A DNA stretch of 22,839 nt from DASYQV01 sp036005125 (GTDB lineage: Bacteria > Acidobacteriota > Vicinamibacteria > Vicinamibacterales > UBA2999): NCBI GenBank assembly GCA_036005125.1, contig DASYQV010000348.1:1-22839 (forward strand), written 5' to 3'. Under the pieces are notes generated by a model that did no database searches, was not told the origin of the DNA, and worked only from the letters and a program-made list of their open reading frames with translations. Shown piece after piece: positions 1-7,047 of this stretch. Each line of letters opens with the position of its first letter. Position 1 is the first letter of the stretch. Made by a program: the position numbers and the translations under genes.

Positions 1-1121
1 TTAGTGCTCGACCCCGAGCGGACCCGGTACGTCTTGCTGAAGTTGTTCCGCGCGTTCGTCACCGTGAACGTTCCATCCGGCTGCGCCGACACCTTGATCC
101 AGTACGCCGGGCCATTGTGCGCTGGCGGCGGAGGCGCGCCCGGCCCGGGCTGCGGTGCAGGCATCGGCGCCACGGGCATCGCTGCCGGCTGGTCGTCGAC
201 CGTGTTGGCGATGAACATGCCCGGCGACGTGTACTCCTGCCCGCTGAGCAGAGAGAAATGAATCTGCCACAGATCCTCGAGGCCGGGAGCCGAATACAGA
301 ATCTTCATCGCATCGGGCTGGCCACCTTTTCGAGTCCCGTTGTTGATGATGGCCACCCGCGATCGCAGCGCGTGGGCGAGCACCGCGGCATTCGAGATCG
401 CCTGGCCGTGATGGGAAACGACCCACACGTCGGCGGTGCCGATGCGGTTGGACGGGCACATCAGGTCGAACTCCTTGTTCCACGTCAGATCACCGAGGTG
501 CACCACCCGGAATTTCCCGAACGTGACGACGCTGCCCACCGATTGCGCGTTCTCCGACTTGTCGACCTCCATGGGCTTGAAGCTCGCGCAGGCCGGGTTG
601 GGCCCGCCCGCTCCCGCCAGCGCTGACTTGATGGCCTCGCCTGCCGAGGTCACGATGCGCCAGTCGACTCCCTGCATCGCGATTCTGTCGCCGGGCCTGG
701 CGACCGTGTGCTTCGCCTTCCCGTACAGAGACGGATACGTGTTCTTGAGAAACTCGTCTGCCGCGGGCTGTGGCTGCACCGATGGCCCGTGATCGATGTA
801 ATCGCGGATCGGGATCCGGGTGGCGAGCTCCGCCATGCCGCCGAAATGATCGCCGTGCCAGTGCGTCGTGATCAGATGGTCGATCTGCGAGATGCCGGCG
901 TCCTTCGCCGCGGCCATGATTCGATCGGCGTCCCTGGTCGCCGCGGGCCCCGGGTTGCCGGTATCGATCAGCACCGATTCACCGGACGGCGTCACGAACA
1001 GGGTCGCGTTCCCGCCCTCCACGTCGACAACATAGATGTCGAAGGTCTTGCCCCGCGATTGCGCGGACAGGGACACGACGCCCAGCGCGATCACCAGCAA
1101 ACATCGAAGTGAGTTGCGCAT
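1..1121 (-). CDS. Secreted metallo-beta-lactamase-fold hydrolase (3' end outside window)
   Basis: The frame is open from an ATG preceded by AGAGGAG down to the window edge: 373 residues plus two bases, with no stop reached. An apparent TAA at bases 3-1 is out of frame. Residues 1-20 look like a signal peptide. The VVDVEGGNATLF and LIDTG segments (31-54) open an MBL fold. The metal motif H-W-H-G-D-H is at 87-92, with a further Asp near 211 and a His pair at 237-238 (VSHHG). This resembles the MBL domain of ComEC/Rec2-type proteins, but there is no competence membrane domain and the protein is probably periplasmic. A Pro/Ala-rich linker (about 312-334) leads to a short C-terminal segment that looks beta-rich. 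The substrate cannot be told; hydrolysis of a phosphoester or other ester is the family expectation. The CMD-like gene lies upstream on the same strand, separated by a repeat array. Confidence 0.85.
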   Translation of the reverse strand, partial: MRNSLRCLLVIALGVVSLSAQSRGKTFDIYVVDVEGGNATLFVTPSGESVLIDTGNPGPAATRDADRIMAAAKDAGISQIDHLITTHWHGDHFGGMAELATRIPIRDYIDHGPSVQPQPAADEFLKNTYPSLYGKAKHTVARPGDRIAMQGVDWRIVTSAGEAIKSALAGAGGPNPACASFKPMEVDKSENAQSVGSVVTFGKFRVVHLGDLTWNKEFDLMCPSNRIGTADVWVVSHHGQAISNAAVLAHALRSRVAIINNGTRKGGQPDAMKILYSAPGLEDLWQIHFSLLSGQEYTSPGMFIANTVDDQPAAMPVAPMPAPQPGPGAPPPPAHNGPAYWIKVSAQPDGTFTVTNARNNFSKTYRVRSGSST

Positions 1122-1138
1122 AAGAATGCTCCTCTAAC

Positions 1139-1205
1139 CATTCGTGATTCGTGATTCGCGATTCTTGATTCCAATCATGAATCATGAATCAAGAATCATG
1201 AATCC
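1139..1205. repeat. GATTC heptamer inverted array, copy A
   Basis: Short units of the type GATTCGT, GATTCTT and GATTCAT run in one orientation on the left half, then switch to the complementary AATCATG/AATCAAG orientation on the right half. This gives a potential AT-rich hairpin in a GC-rich background. The array starts a few bases after the stop of the CMD-like gene and ends just before the MBL gene's ribosome binding site. Similar arrays occur at 12277-12350, 14472-14560 and 18802-18896. Confidence 0.85.
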
Positions 1206-1207
1206 TC

Positions 1208-2416
1208 TTAAAACGACACCCGCGGAAAACGTTCGTCGTTGGGTTCGAGCTGCACCCCGTAGGCGTTGAGCGACATCGAGATGGCGCGGTACGCGCTCGG
1301 CGTGACCACCGCGCTCATCACGAGCCCCGTGTCGAACCGGTCCGACAACGCGCGCCACGTCGCGTCCGACACCATCGCGTTCAGATACAGTTCATCCGGA
1401 ACGCGGAGCAGCGTTCGCTCGAAATCGTCCCAGCTCGACGCTCGAGCGCCCTCGGCGATCCGCACCGGCTCGAGCCCGTGCTCGCGGGCACGTCCGACCG
1501 TTCCGACGTGCTGCGCCCACTCGTACTCCGAACGGCAGTTCCATCCCATTCGCAGGATGAGCAGCTCGCGGTGTCGAGACATGAGCTTCGAGGTCCGGTT
1601 GACGAAACCCTGTCTGGGACTCCACCGGGTCTGAAGCTGTGGATATCGCGCGAACGTGCGGGTGACAGCCAGGCCGCGTCCGTCGTTCGGCGTCACGCGC
1701 GCCATGGTGAGCGGCGGCTCGCGCGGCGGCACGACCACACGATACGGCACGTCGCGCGGAAGACGGTCCGGCATGTCGGCGTCCGGCTGCACGCCGAACG
1801 AGTTGTACATCATGGACAGCACGGTGAAGTGGTTCACGGTTTCAACCGCGTCCAGCAGATGGAACAGGTCGTACGATGCGCTCAGCGTCTGCCACGTGGC
1901 ATCGGTCACCGACGAGTTCCGAAACAGCTCATCGGCCAGGCGCAGCAGCGTTGCCTCGAACGGATCCCAGCCGGAGGTGTCGGGACCCTGTGCGATGCGC
2001 CGGATTTCGCTCGTGGTCAAGCCGGCCTTCCGGGCGCGGGTTGCGTGGGTGGCCCACAGCGGCTGATTTCCACACAACCACGCGACGCGCAGCGCGAGAA
2101 GCGCGCGGTGGCGCGGCGAGAGGCTCGACTCGTCGGACAGATACAGCGTGAACGGCATCACCCCCTCGACCAGTTCCGGAAGGTGAAGGATCGTCTTCAG
2201 AGCGTTATCCGCGCGGCCGTCGGGTGCGAACTTCGCGACGAGCTGGCGATGCACGTCGGTCCAGTGCGCCTCCGACAGTGGGGCGATTCGAGGCTTGGTC
2301 AACGCAACTGGCTGGCGGCCGCCCGGCTGCTCGAGCGTGGTCTGCGCCGCTGACAGGATCGACCCGATCGCCAACGCCGTAATCGAGAGCAGCAGACAAG
2401 AGGTTTTCTCACGCAT
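1208..2416 (-). CDS. Secreted two-domain carboxymuconolactone decarboxylase (AhpD-like) family protein
   Basis: The product has 402 aa. I chose the ATG that gives an N-terminal hydrophobic signal peptide (residues about 5-25, SITALAIGSILSAAQ); the open frame continues upstream, but that stretch has no protein-like character. There are two CMD-like repeats. The first (about 75-210) has HRALLALRVAWLCGNQPLWATH, and the second (about 265-392) has HRELLILRMGWNCRSEYEWAQH. Each has one Cys and a His, not the CxxC pair of classic AhpD peroxidase reductases, so thiol-disulfide chemistry of the AhpD kind is doubtful. Each repeat also carries a conserved W-D-x-F-E-x-T-L-L-R and DATW segment. Family members act as decarboxylases or alkylhydroperoxidase-like proteins; the actual reaction is unknown here. 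The gene is divergent from the copper monooxygenase-like gene across a 214-bp spacer, which suggests shared regulation. Confidence 0.85.
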   Translation of the reverse strand: MREKTSCLLLSITALAIGSILSAAQTTLEQPGGRQPVALTKPRIAPLSEAHWTDVHRQLVAKFAPDGRADNALKTILHLPELVEGVMPFTLYLSDESSLSPRHRALLALRVAWLCGNQPLWATHATRARKAGLTTSEIRRIAQGPDTSGWDPFEATLLRLADELFRNSSVTDATWQTLSASYDLFHLLDAVETVNHFTVLSMMYNSFGVQPDADMPDRLPRDVPYRVVVPPREPPLTMARVTPNDGRGLAVTRTFARYPQLQTRWSPRQGFVNRTSKLMSRHRELLILRMGWNCRSEYEWAQHVGTVGRAREHGLEPVRIAEGARASSWDDFERTLLRVPDELYLNAMVSDATWRALSDRFDTGLVMSAVVTPSAYRAISMSLNAYGVQLEPNDERFPRVSF

Positions 2417-2630
2417 GGGCTCACCGCTTCGAAAATGAGGGACGACTTCGGGGCACTGCCGAGACGCGGCGCCGCCGATTCTACTGCGACCGGCCACGTC
2501 GCCGTCGATCCAAAGGCGCGTCGAAATTCCGTGCACCGCCGGGTCGACTCGGATTAAGATTTCGTCCCAGCATCGGGCGACAGCGGTGGACGTGTCGGCA
2601 ATTCTAGGGAATGCGCGCGAGGAGTTATTG

Positions 2631-3995
2631 ATGGGCACGACGTGGAAGCCCCTTGGGATCCTCGGAATCGGCCTCATATTGAGCGGGTTCGTGTCTGCCG
2701 GCGCCGTCTATGCCGAAGTTCCGGTGAAGCCGACGTTCACAAAGGACGTCGCGCCCATTTTCCAGAGCAAGTGCGAAGCGTGTCACCGACCCGGGTCGAT
2801 TGGACCGATGTCGCTGAGGACATACCAGGACGCCCGCCCCTGGGCGCGCTCGATCAAGGCGCGCGTCGAAGCGCGACAGATGCCGCCCTGGCACATCGAC
2901 AAGACGGTCGGCATCCAGGAGTTCAAGTACGATCGCTCGCTCTCGGACGACCAGATCGCGACGATCGTCAGATGGGTCGACCAGGGTGCGGTGCAGGGCG
3001 AACCCAAGGAGATGCCGCCGGCCCTCGAGTGGTCGAACGAACAGGAATGGACCCTGGCGAAGAACTTCGGCCAGACGGAACCGGACCTGATCCTGCGCAC
3101 GCCGCCGTGGACGCAGAAGGCGGGCGCCATCGACTCCTGGTGGAAGCCGATCACCGAGACCGGCCTCGCGGAGCCGCGGTGGGCGCGCGCGATTGAGACG
3201 CGGCCCGGCACCGTCAAAGGCCGGCAGATTACCCATCACGCCAACGCGAACCTTCAGCAGGACGATCCGGACGCGCAGGATCCGGATCCCGATCAGCGCC
3301 TGCTCGGCAGCCTCTCGACCGAGGGCCGATTCATGGAATGGGCCGTCGGCAAGCAGGGTGAGGTCATGCGTCCGAACAGCGGACGGCTGATGCTTCCCGG
3401 CTCGAGAGTGCTGTGGAGCGTTCACTACGCCTCCGGGAAGGAAGACGTCACCGACACCATCGAGATGGGCATCTACCTCTATCCGAAGGGCCAGGTGCCG
3501 AAGTACCGCCAGACGCTGCACAACATGAGCGGCACCAACGCCACGGGCCTCGACATTCCGCCGAACACCGTCAAGATCTCGCAGGGCTTCTTCGTGATGC
3601 GCAAGGCGGGTCGCGTGGAGAGCTTCCAGCCGCACATGCACCTGCGCGGCAAGGCCATGTCGATGGAGGCGATTCTCCCGACCGGCCAGATCGTCATGCT
3701 GAGCCACGTCGCGAACTTCAACTTCAACTGGCACAACTCGTACGTGTACGCCGACGACGCGGCGCCGCTGCTGCCGAAGGGGACCATCCTCAAGGTCACC
3801 GCGTGGCACGACAACACGGCAGCGAACAAGGCCAATCCCGATCCGAACGTCTGGGTGGGCTATGGCGACCGCACCGTCGACGAGATGGCCCACGCGTGGG
3901 TCAACGTCACCTACATGGACAACGAGGACTACCTCGGCGAGGTCGCGGCGCGGAAGGCCAGGTTCGCCGCCGCCAACGCGCAGCAGCAACCGTAG
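2631..3995 (+). CDS. Cytochrome c / copper type II monooxygenase-like secreted hybrid
   Basis: The product has 454 aa. The start was chosen at the ATG preceded by GAGGAG, with a signal peptide after it (about 6-28, ending VYA-EV); the frame is open further upstream but has no other supported start. Residues 36-120 form a small c-type haem domain with C48-x-x-C51-H52 and a possible axial Met at 60, plus the MPPWH motif at 84-88. Residues about 145-430 resemble copper type II, ascorbate-dependent monooxygenases (PHM/DBM). His202-His203 and His265 (VHY) would correspond to the CuA ligands, and His335-x-His337 and Met419 to the CuB ligands. The likely role is a periplasmic oxidoreductase passing electrons from haem to copper. 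The fold assignment rests on ligand spacing and was not tested by a profile search. The downstream gene at 4065 may be co-transcribed, though a hairpin lies between them. Confidence 0.85.
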   Translation: MGTTWKPLGILGIGLILSGFVSAGAVYAEVPVKPTFTKDVAPIFQSKCEACHRPGSIGPMSLRTYQDARPWARSIKARVEARQMPPWHIDKTVGIQEFKYDRSLSDDQIATIVRWVDQGAVQGEPKEMPPALEWSNEQEWTLAKNFGQTEPDLILRTPPWTQKAGAIDSWWKPITETGLAEPRWARAIETRPGTVKGRQITHHANANLQQDDPDAQDPDPDQRLLGSLSTEGRFMEWAVGKQGEVMRPNSGRLMLPGSRVLWSVHYASGKEDVTDTIEMGIYLYPKGQVPKYRQTLHNMSGTNATGLDIPPNTVKISQGFFVMRKAGRVESFQPHMHLRGKAMSMEAILPTGQIVMLSHVANFNFNWHNSYVYADDAAPLLPKGTILKVTAWHDNTAANKANPDPNVWVGYGDRTVDEMAHAWVNVTYMDNEDYLGEVAARKARFAAANAQQQP

Positions 3996-4016
3996 TCACG
4001 TCGCGTCGAGCACACG

Positions 4017-4037
4017 AGCCGCCCCCCGAGGGCGGCT
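4017..4037. terminator. Intergenic GC hairpin (possible terminator or attenuator)
   Basis: AGCCGCC (4017-4023) pairs perfectly with GGCGGCT (4031-4037) across a 7-nt loop, and a moderately T/C-rich stretch (TTCTCATTTCTCC) follows. It sits 21 bases after the copper enzyme's stop and 27 bases before the next start. It could end the first transcript, or partially attenuate or stabilise a bicistronic one. Confidence 0.5.
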
Positions 4038-4064
4038 TCTCATTTCTCCCGGGAGACCCACTCC

Positions 4065-5075
4065 ATGAAATCGCACCGGTCCGCCCGAGCGGCCCTCGCC
4101 GCCGTCGTCATCGCCGGATCGTGGGCGATCGTCACGTCAGGACAAGCGCCACAAACTCCGTCGCGGCTGCCGCTCGAGCCGCTGGGCGTGAAGAACGAGG
4201 CCATCTTTCCTGCCTACGAAGGATGGGGCCCGCTCAAGGACGGGACCAACGTTTTTCTCCTCGGCTACTTCAACCGGAACACCGAGCAGGAGTTCGACAT
4301 CCCGATCGGTCCGAACAATCGAATCGAGCCGGGCGGACCGGACTACGGTCAACCGACTCACTTCTACACCCGTCGTCAGCACGGGCTGTTCGCGGTTCCG
4401 ATCCCGAAAGATTTCGGCAGCAAGAAGCTCACGTGGACGATCGTCGCCAACGGCATCACGGCCACGGTGTCGTTCTGGACGAATCCGCCGTACGCGATTG
4501 ATTTCTTCAGGAACTCCGCGAACGGCAACGAGCCGCCGGTCATCAAGCTCGCACCCGATGGCCCGACCATGACCGGTCCGCCTCAAGGGATCGCGCAGAC
4601 GCTCTCGGCCACCGTGAATCAACCGGTGACGTTGACCGTGTGGGCGTCGGATCAGGCGTCGACGCTGCCGGACTCGGACGCGGTGCAGCGCATCACCAAC
4701 GCCAACCTTCGTCCGCCTTCTCCGCCTGGCGCCGATTCGGTCGCGATCATCGGCCGCAAGGTCATCAGCGGCGCGGGCACCGAGCGCGCGGCGGGCGCCG
4801 CGGCTCGTCCGGGGGAACCGCGGAGTGGCGAGCCGGACATCACGGTGAACTGGAGAAAGCATCGTGGACCGGGAGAGGTGACCTTCGCGTCACAACGAAT
4901 TCCGCTCTTCAACAAAGGCGATCCGAAACTGTTCCTCGAGGCGAAGACCACGGCGACCTTCAGTGCGCCTGGCGAGTACATCGTGCGCGCGCAGGTCAAC
5001 GACGCCTCGGGCGACGGCGGCAAAGGCGAGCAGTGCTGCTGGACCACCGCGCACGTGAAAGTGATCGTGAAATAA
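4065..5075 (+). CDS. Secreted protein of unknown function
   Basis: The product has 336 aa. The start follows GGGAGA with 8 bases between. Residues about 8-26 are a hydrophobic signal peptide ending near SGQA. I do not recognise a named domain. The middle (about 40-150) looks like a beta-sandwich with many aromatic and Gly-Pro turns (PAYEGWGPLKDG, FLLGYFNRN, HFYTRRQHGLF). The C-terminus (about 285-336: FSAPGEYIVRAQVNDASG, CCW, HVKVIVK) resembles an Ig/PKD-like beta domain. A Cys-Cys pair lies near residue 323. Its place after the cytochrome/copper protein suggests a periplasmic partner or a substrate- or carbohydrate-binding accessory, but that is inference from position only. A low-complexity, Ala/Gly/Arg-rich insert at about 235-265 is probably a linker. 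Confidence 0.8.
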   Translation: MKSHRSARAALAAVVIAGSWAIVTSGQAPQTPSRLPLEPLGVKNEAIFPAYEGWGPLKDGTNVFLLGYFNRNTEQEFDIPIGPNNRIEPGGPDYGQPTHFYTRRQHGLFAVPIPKDFGSKKLTWTIVANGITATVSFWTNPPYAIDFFRNSANGNEPPVIKLAPDGPTMTGPPQGIAQTLSATVNQPVTLTVWASDQASTLPDSDAVQRITNANLRPPSPPGADSVAIIGRKVISGAGTERAAGAAARPGEPRSGEPDITVNWRKHRGPGEVTFASQRIPLFNKGDPKLFLEAKTTATFSAPGEYIVRAQVNDASGDGGKGEQCCWTTAHVKVIVK

Positions 5076-5101
5076 GAAATTAGACACGGGTACATTCGCT
5101 G

Positions 5102-5123
5102 GGCCGCATCTGAAGATGCGGCC
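5102..5123. terminator. Palindromic GGCCGCATCT element between convergent genes
   Basis: GGCCGCATCT (5102-5111) and AGATGCGGCC (5114-5123) are perfect complements around two bases. A partial second copy of the right arm, GTGCGGCC followed by CACGTC, comes immediately after. The element lies between the stops of convergent genes at 5075 and 5156, which suits a bidirectional terminator. It belongs to a small dispersed family (also at 11625-11660 and 12361-12385). There is no U-tract. Confidence 0.6.
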
Positions 5124-5155
5124 TACGTCAAAGGTGCGGCCCACGTCTCACTCAG

Positions 5156-6850
5156 TTACGCCGTCTTGATCCGATCAACGCTCCCGAGCCCGAGCTCGGC
5201 AATCGTGAGCTCACGCATCCGGAACTTCTGCACCTTCCCGGTGACCGTCATCGGAAATTCGGTCGTGAACCGCACGTAGCGCGGAATCTTATAGGTCGCG
5301 ATCTGTCCGCGACAGTACTCGCGGATCTCCTCCGCCGTCACCGCGTGCCCCTCGCGCAGCCTGATCCAGGCGCACACCTCCTCGCCATACTTCGCGTCGG
5401 GCACGCCGATCACCTGCACGTCGCTCACCATCGGGTGCGTGTGCAGGAACTCCTCGATCTCCCGCGGATACACGTTCTCCCCACCACGGATGATCATGTC
5501 CTTCAGCCGTCCGACGATGTTGACATAGCCGTCGTCGCGCATCACGGCGAGATCGCCCGTGTGCATCCAGCGCGCCGGGTCGATGGCCGCGGCCGTCGCA
5601 TCCGGATCGCCCCAGTACCCGAGCATGACGCAGTAACCGCGTGTGCAGAGCTCGCCCGACCGGCCACGAGGCACGACGATGCCGGTCTCGGGATCCACGA
5701 TCTTGCACTCGACGTGGGGGTGAATGCGTCCCACGGTGGAGACTCGATGCTCGAGCCGATCGTCGCTCGCGGTCTGGAACGACACCGGTGACGTCTCGGT
5801 CATGCCGTAGCAGATCGTCACCTCCGGCATGTGCATGCGGCCGATCACCTGCCGCATGATCTCCACCGGGCAGGGCGCCCCGGCCATGATCCCCGTGCGC
5901 AGCGACGAGAGCTCATACCGCGAAAACGCCGGGTGCTCCAGCTCGGCGATGAACATCGTCGGCACTCCGTACAGCGACGTGCAACGTTCATCCTGGACAG
6001 CCCTGAGGCACGATTCGGCTTCGAACGACTCGGCGGGAAGAACGATCGCGCTCGCGTGGGTCAGCGCGGCCAGGTTGCCGAGGACGCAACCAAAGCAGTG
6101 ATAAAAGGGCACCGGCAGGCAGATGCGATCGGCGCTCGAGTAGCGAAGTCGCTCGCCGATGAAGAAGCCGTTGTTCAGGATGTTATGGTGCGAGAGCGTC
6201 GCGCCCTTGGGAGCGCCCGTGGTTCCCGACGTGTATTGAATGTTGATGGCATCGTCGAAGTGGAGCGCCGCCTCGCGCTCGCCGAGCCGTCCGACCGGAA
6301 CCTCATCGCCGCTGGCGCCAAGCTGCTGCCATGAGATCATCCCGGGCAGACACTCGCCACCCAGGCAGACAACGGTTCGCAGATCCGGCAGGCGGGCGCT
6401 CGCGAGCTCCCGGCGCCGTGCCGCGAGCTCCGGGGCCAGCTCGCTGAGCATGGCCACATAGTCGGTCGCGCGAAATCGCGGCGACATGACAAGCGTCGCG
6501 ACACCGGACTGATTGAGCGCGTAATCCAGCTCCCGCAACCGATACGCCGGGTTGATGTTGACGAGGATGGCGCCGATCTTCGCCGTTGCGTATTGCGTCA
6601 CCAGCCATTCGGCGGAGTTCGGACCCCAGATCCCGACGCGGTCGCCGCGTTCGACGCCGAGCGCGAGGAGTCCTCGCGCATATCGCTCCACCTCCGCGTG
6701 AAGCTCGCGGTACGTGTAACGCACGCGTTGATAGCACGAGACGAGCGCGTCGCAGTCGCCGTGCGCCGCGGAGATGCGGTCGAGGCAGGTGCCGATGGTT
6801 TCGCCGAGCAGCGCGACGTCCGAAGCGCCGTGTACGTAGGAAGCGGCCAT
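5156..6850 (-). CDS. AMP-forming acyl-CoA synthetase (ANL superfamily)
   Basis: The product has 564 aa, a normal length for medium/long-chain acyl-CoA synthetases. It activates a carboxylic acid as acyl-AMP and then as the CoA thioester. The P-loop-like motif YTSGTTGAPKG is at 206-216, YGMTETSP at 348-355, TGD at 431-433, the hinge GRLKDMIIRGGENVYP at 447-462, and the C-terminal catalytic lysine motif TGKVQK near 537-542. The family resemblance is to FadD/AcsF-type fatty-acyl-CoA ligases; chain length cannot be read from sequence. The start ATG has no clear Shine-Dalgarno, and a perfect TATAAT lies 11 bases upstream, so the mRNA may be nearly leaderless. The gene stands alone, divergent from the MFS transporter. 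A link (uptake plus activation of an organic acid) is possible but is only inference. Confidence 0.92.
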   Translation of the reverse strand: MAASYVHGASDVALLGETIGTCLDRISAAHGDCDALVSCYQRVRYTYRELHAEVERYARGLLALGVERGDRVGIWGPNSAEWLVTQYATAKIGAILVNINPAYRLRELDYALNQSGVATLVMSPRFRATDYVAMLSELAPELAARRRELASARLPDLRTVVCLGGECLPGMISWQQLGASGDEVPVGRLGEREAALHFDDAINIQYTSGTTGAPKGATLSHHNILNNGFFIGERLRYSSADRICLPVPFYHCFGCVLGNLAALTHASAIVLPAESFEAESCLRAVQDERCTSLYGVPTMFIAELEHPAFSRYELSSLRTGIMAGAPCPVEIMRQVIGRMHMPEVTICYGMTETSPVSFQTASDDRLEHRVSTVGRIHPHVECKIVDPETGIVVPRGRSGELCTRGYCVMLGYWGDPDATAAAIDPARWMHTGDLAVMRDDGYVNIVGRLKDMIIRGGENVYPREIEEFLHTHPMVSDVQVIGVPDAKYGEEVCAWIRLREGHAVTAEEIREYCRGQIATYKIPRYVRFTTEFPMTVTGKVQKFRMRELTIAELGLGSVDRIKTA

Positions 6851-6861
6851 CGCGGCGACGC

Positions 6862-6867
6862 ATTATA
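6862..6867 (-). promoter_or_regulatory. Consensus -10 box (TATAAT) for the acyl-CoA synthetase gene
   Basis: On the minus strand a perfect TATAAT lies 11 bases before the ATG at 6850. Initiation about 7 bases downstream would leave a leader of only about 5 nt. No good -35 hexamer is seen at 16-18 bases (AGCTCT or similar). Confidence 0.5.
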
Positions 6868-6901
6868 CGTCCGCATCGGCCGCCAGAGCTGGCGCCCGTG
6901 C

Positions 6902-6931
6902 TTGCGGGCTCGTCGCGTATTCAGCTATACT
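6902..6931 (+). promoter_or_regulatory. Candidate sigma-70-type promoter for the MFS gene
   Basis: TTGCGG (6902-6907) and TATACT (6926-6931) are separated by 18 bases on the plus strand. They would give a leader of about 110 nt ahead of the ATG at 7048. The score is moderate and no experimental support can be inferred. Confidence 0.4.
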
Positions 6932-6968
6932 CCGCCGCAATTCGAGAAAGTGAAGAGGATTTCCACTG

Positions 6969-7012
6969 CGGCCGCGGGTCTGCTCCCGTCGTACCGGTGC
7001 AGCGCGCGGCCG
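6969..7012 (+). other. Inverted repeat in the putative 5' leader of the MFS gene
   Basis: CGGCCGCG (6969-6976) and CGCGGCCG (7005-7012) are perfect 8-base complements flanking 28 bases. If transcribed from the promoter at 6902-6931 they would form a GC-rich hairpin ahead of the ribosome binding site. I do not recognise a known riboswitch core. Confidence 0.35.
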
Positions 7013-7047
7013 TTGGTGTCTGACGCGCAGTGAGTACAGAGGTTGCC

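Noticed and set aside
1..3. TAA as the stop of the MBL gene
   Set aside because: Counting from the ATG at 1121, the codon grid reads ACT at 5-3 and leaves AA at 2-1, so the TAA is out of frame and the gene runs off the window.
7030..7047. GTG start for the MFS gene
   Set aside because: There is no ribosome binding site ahead of it, while the ATG at 7048 has AGAGG at suitable spacing.
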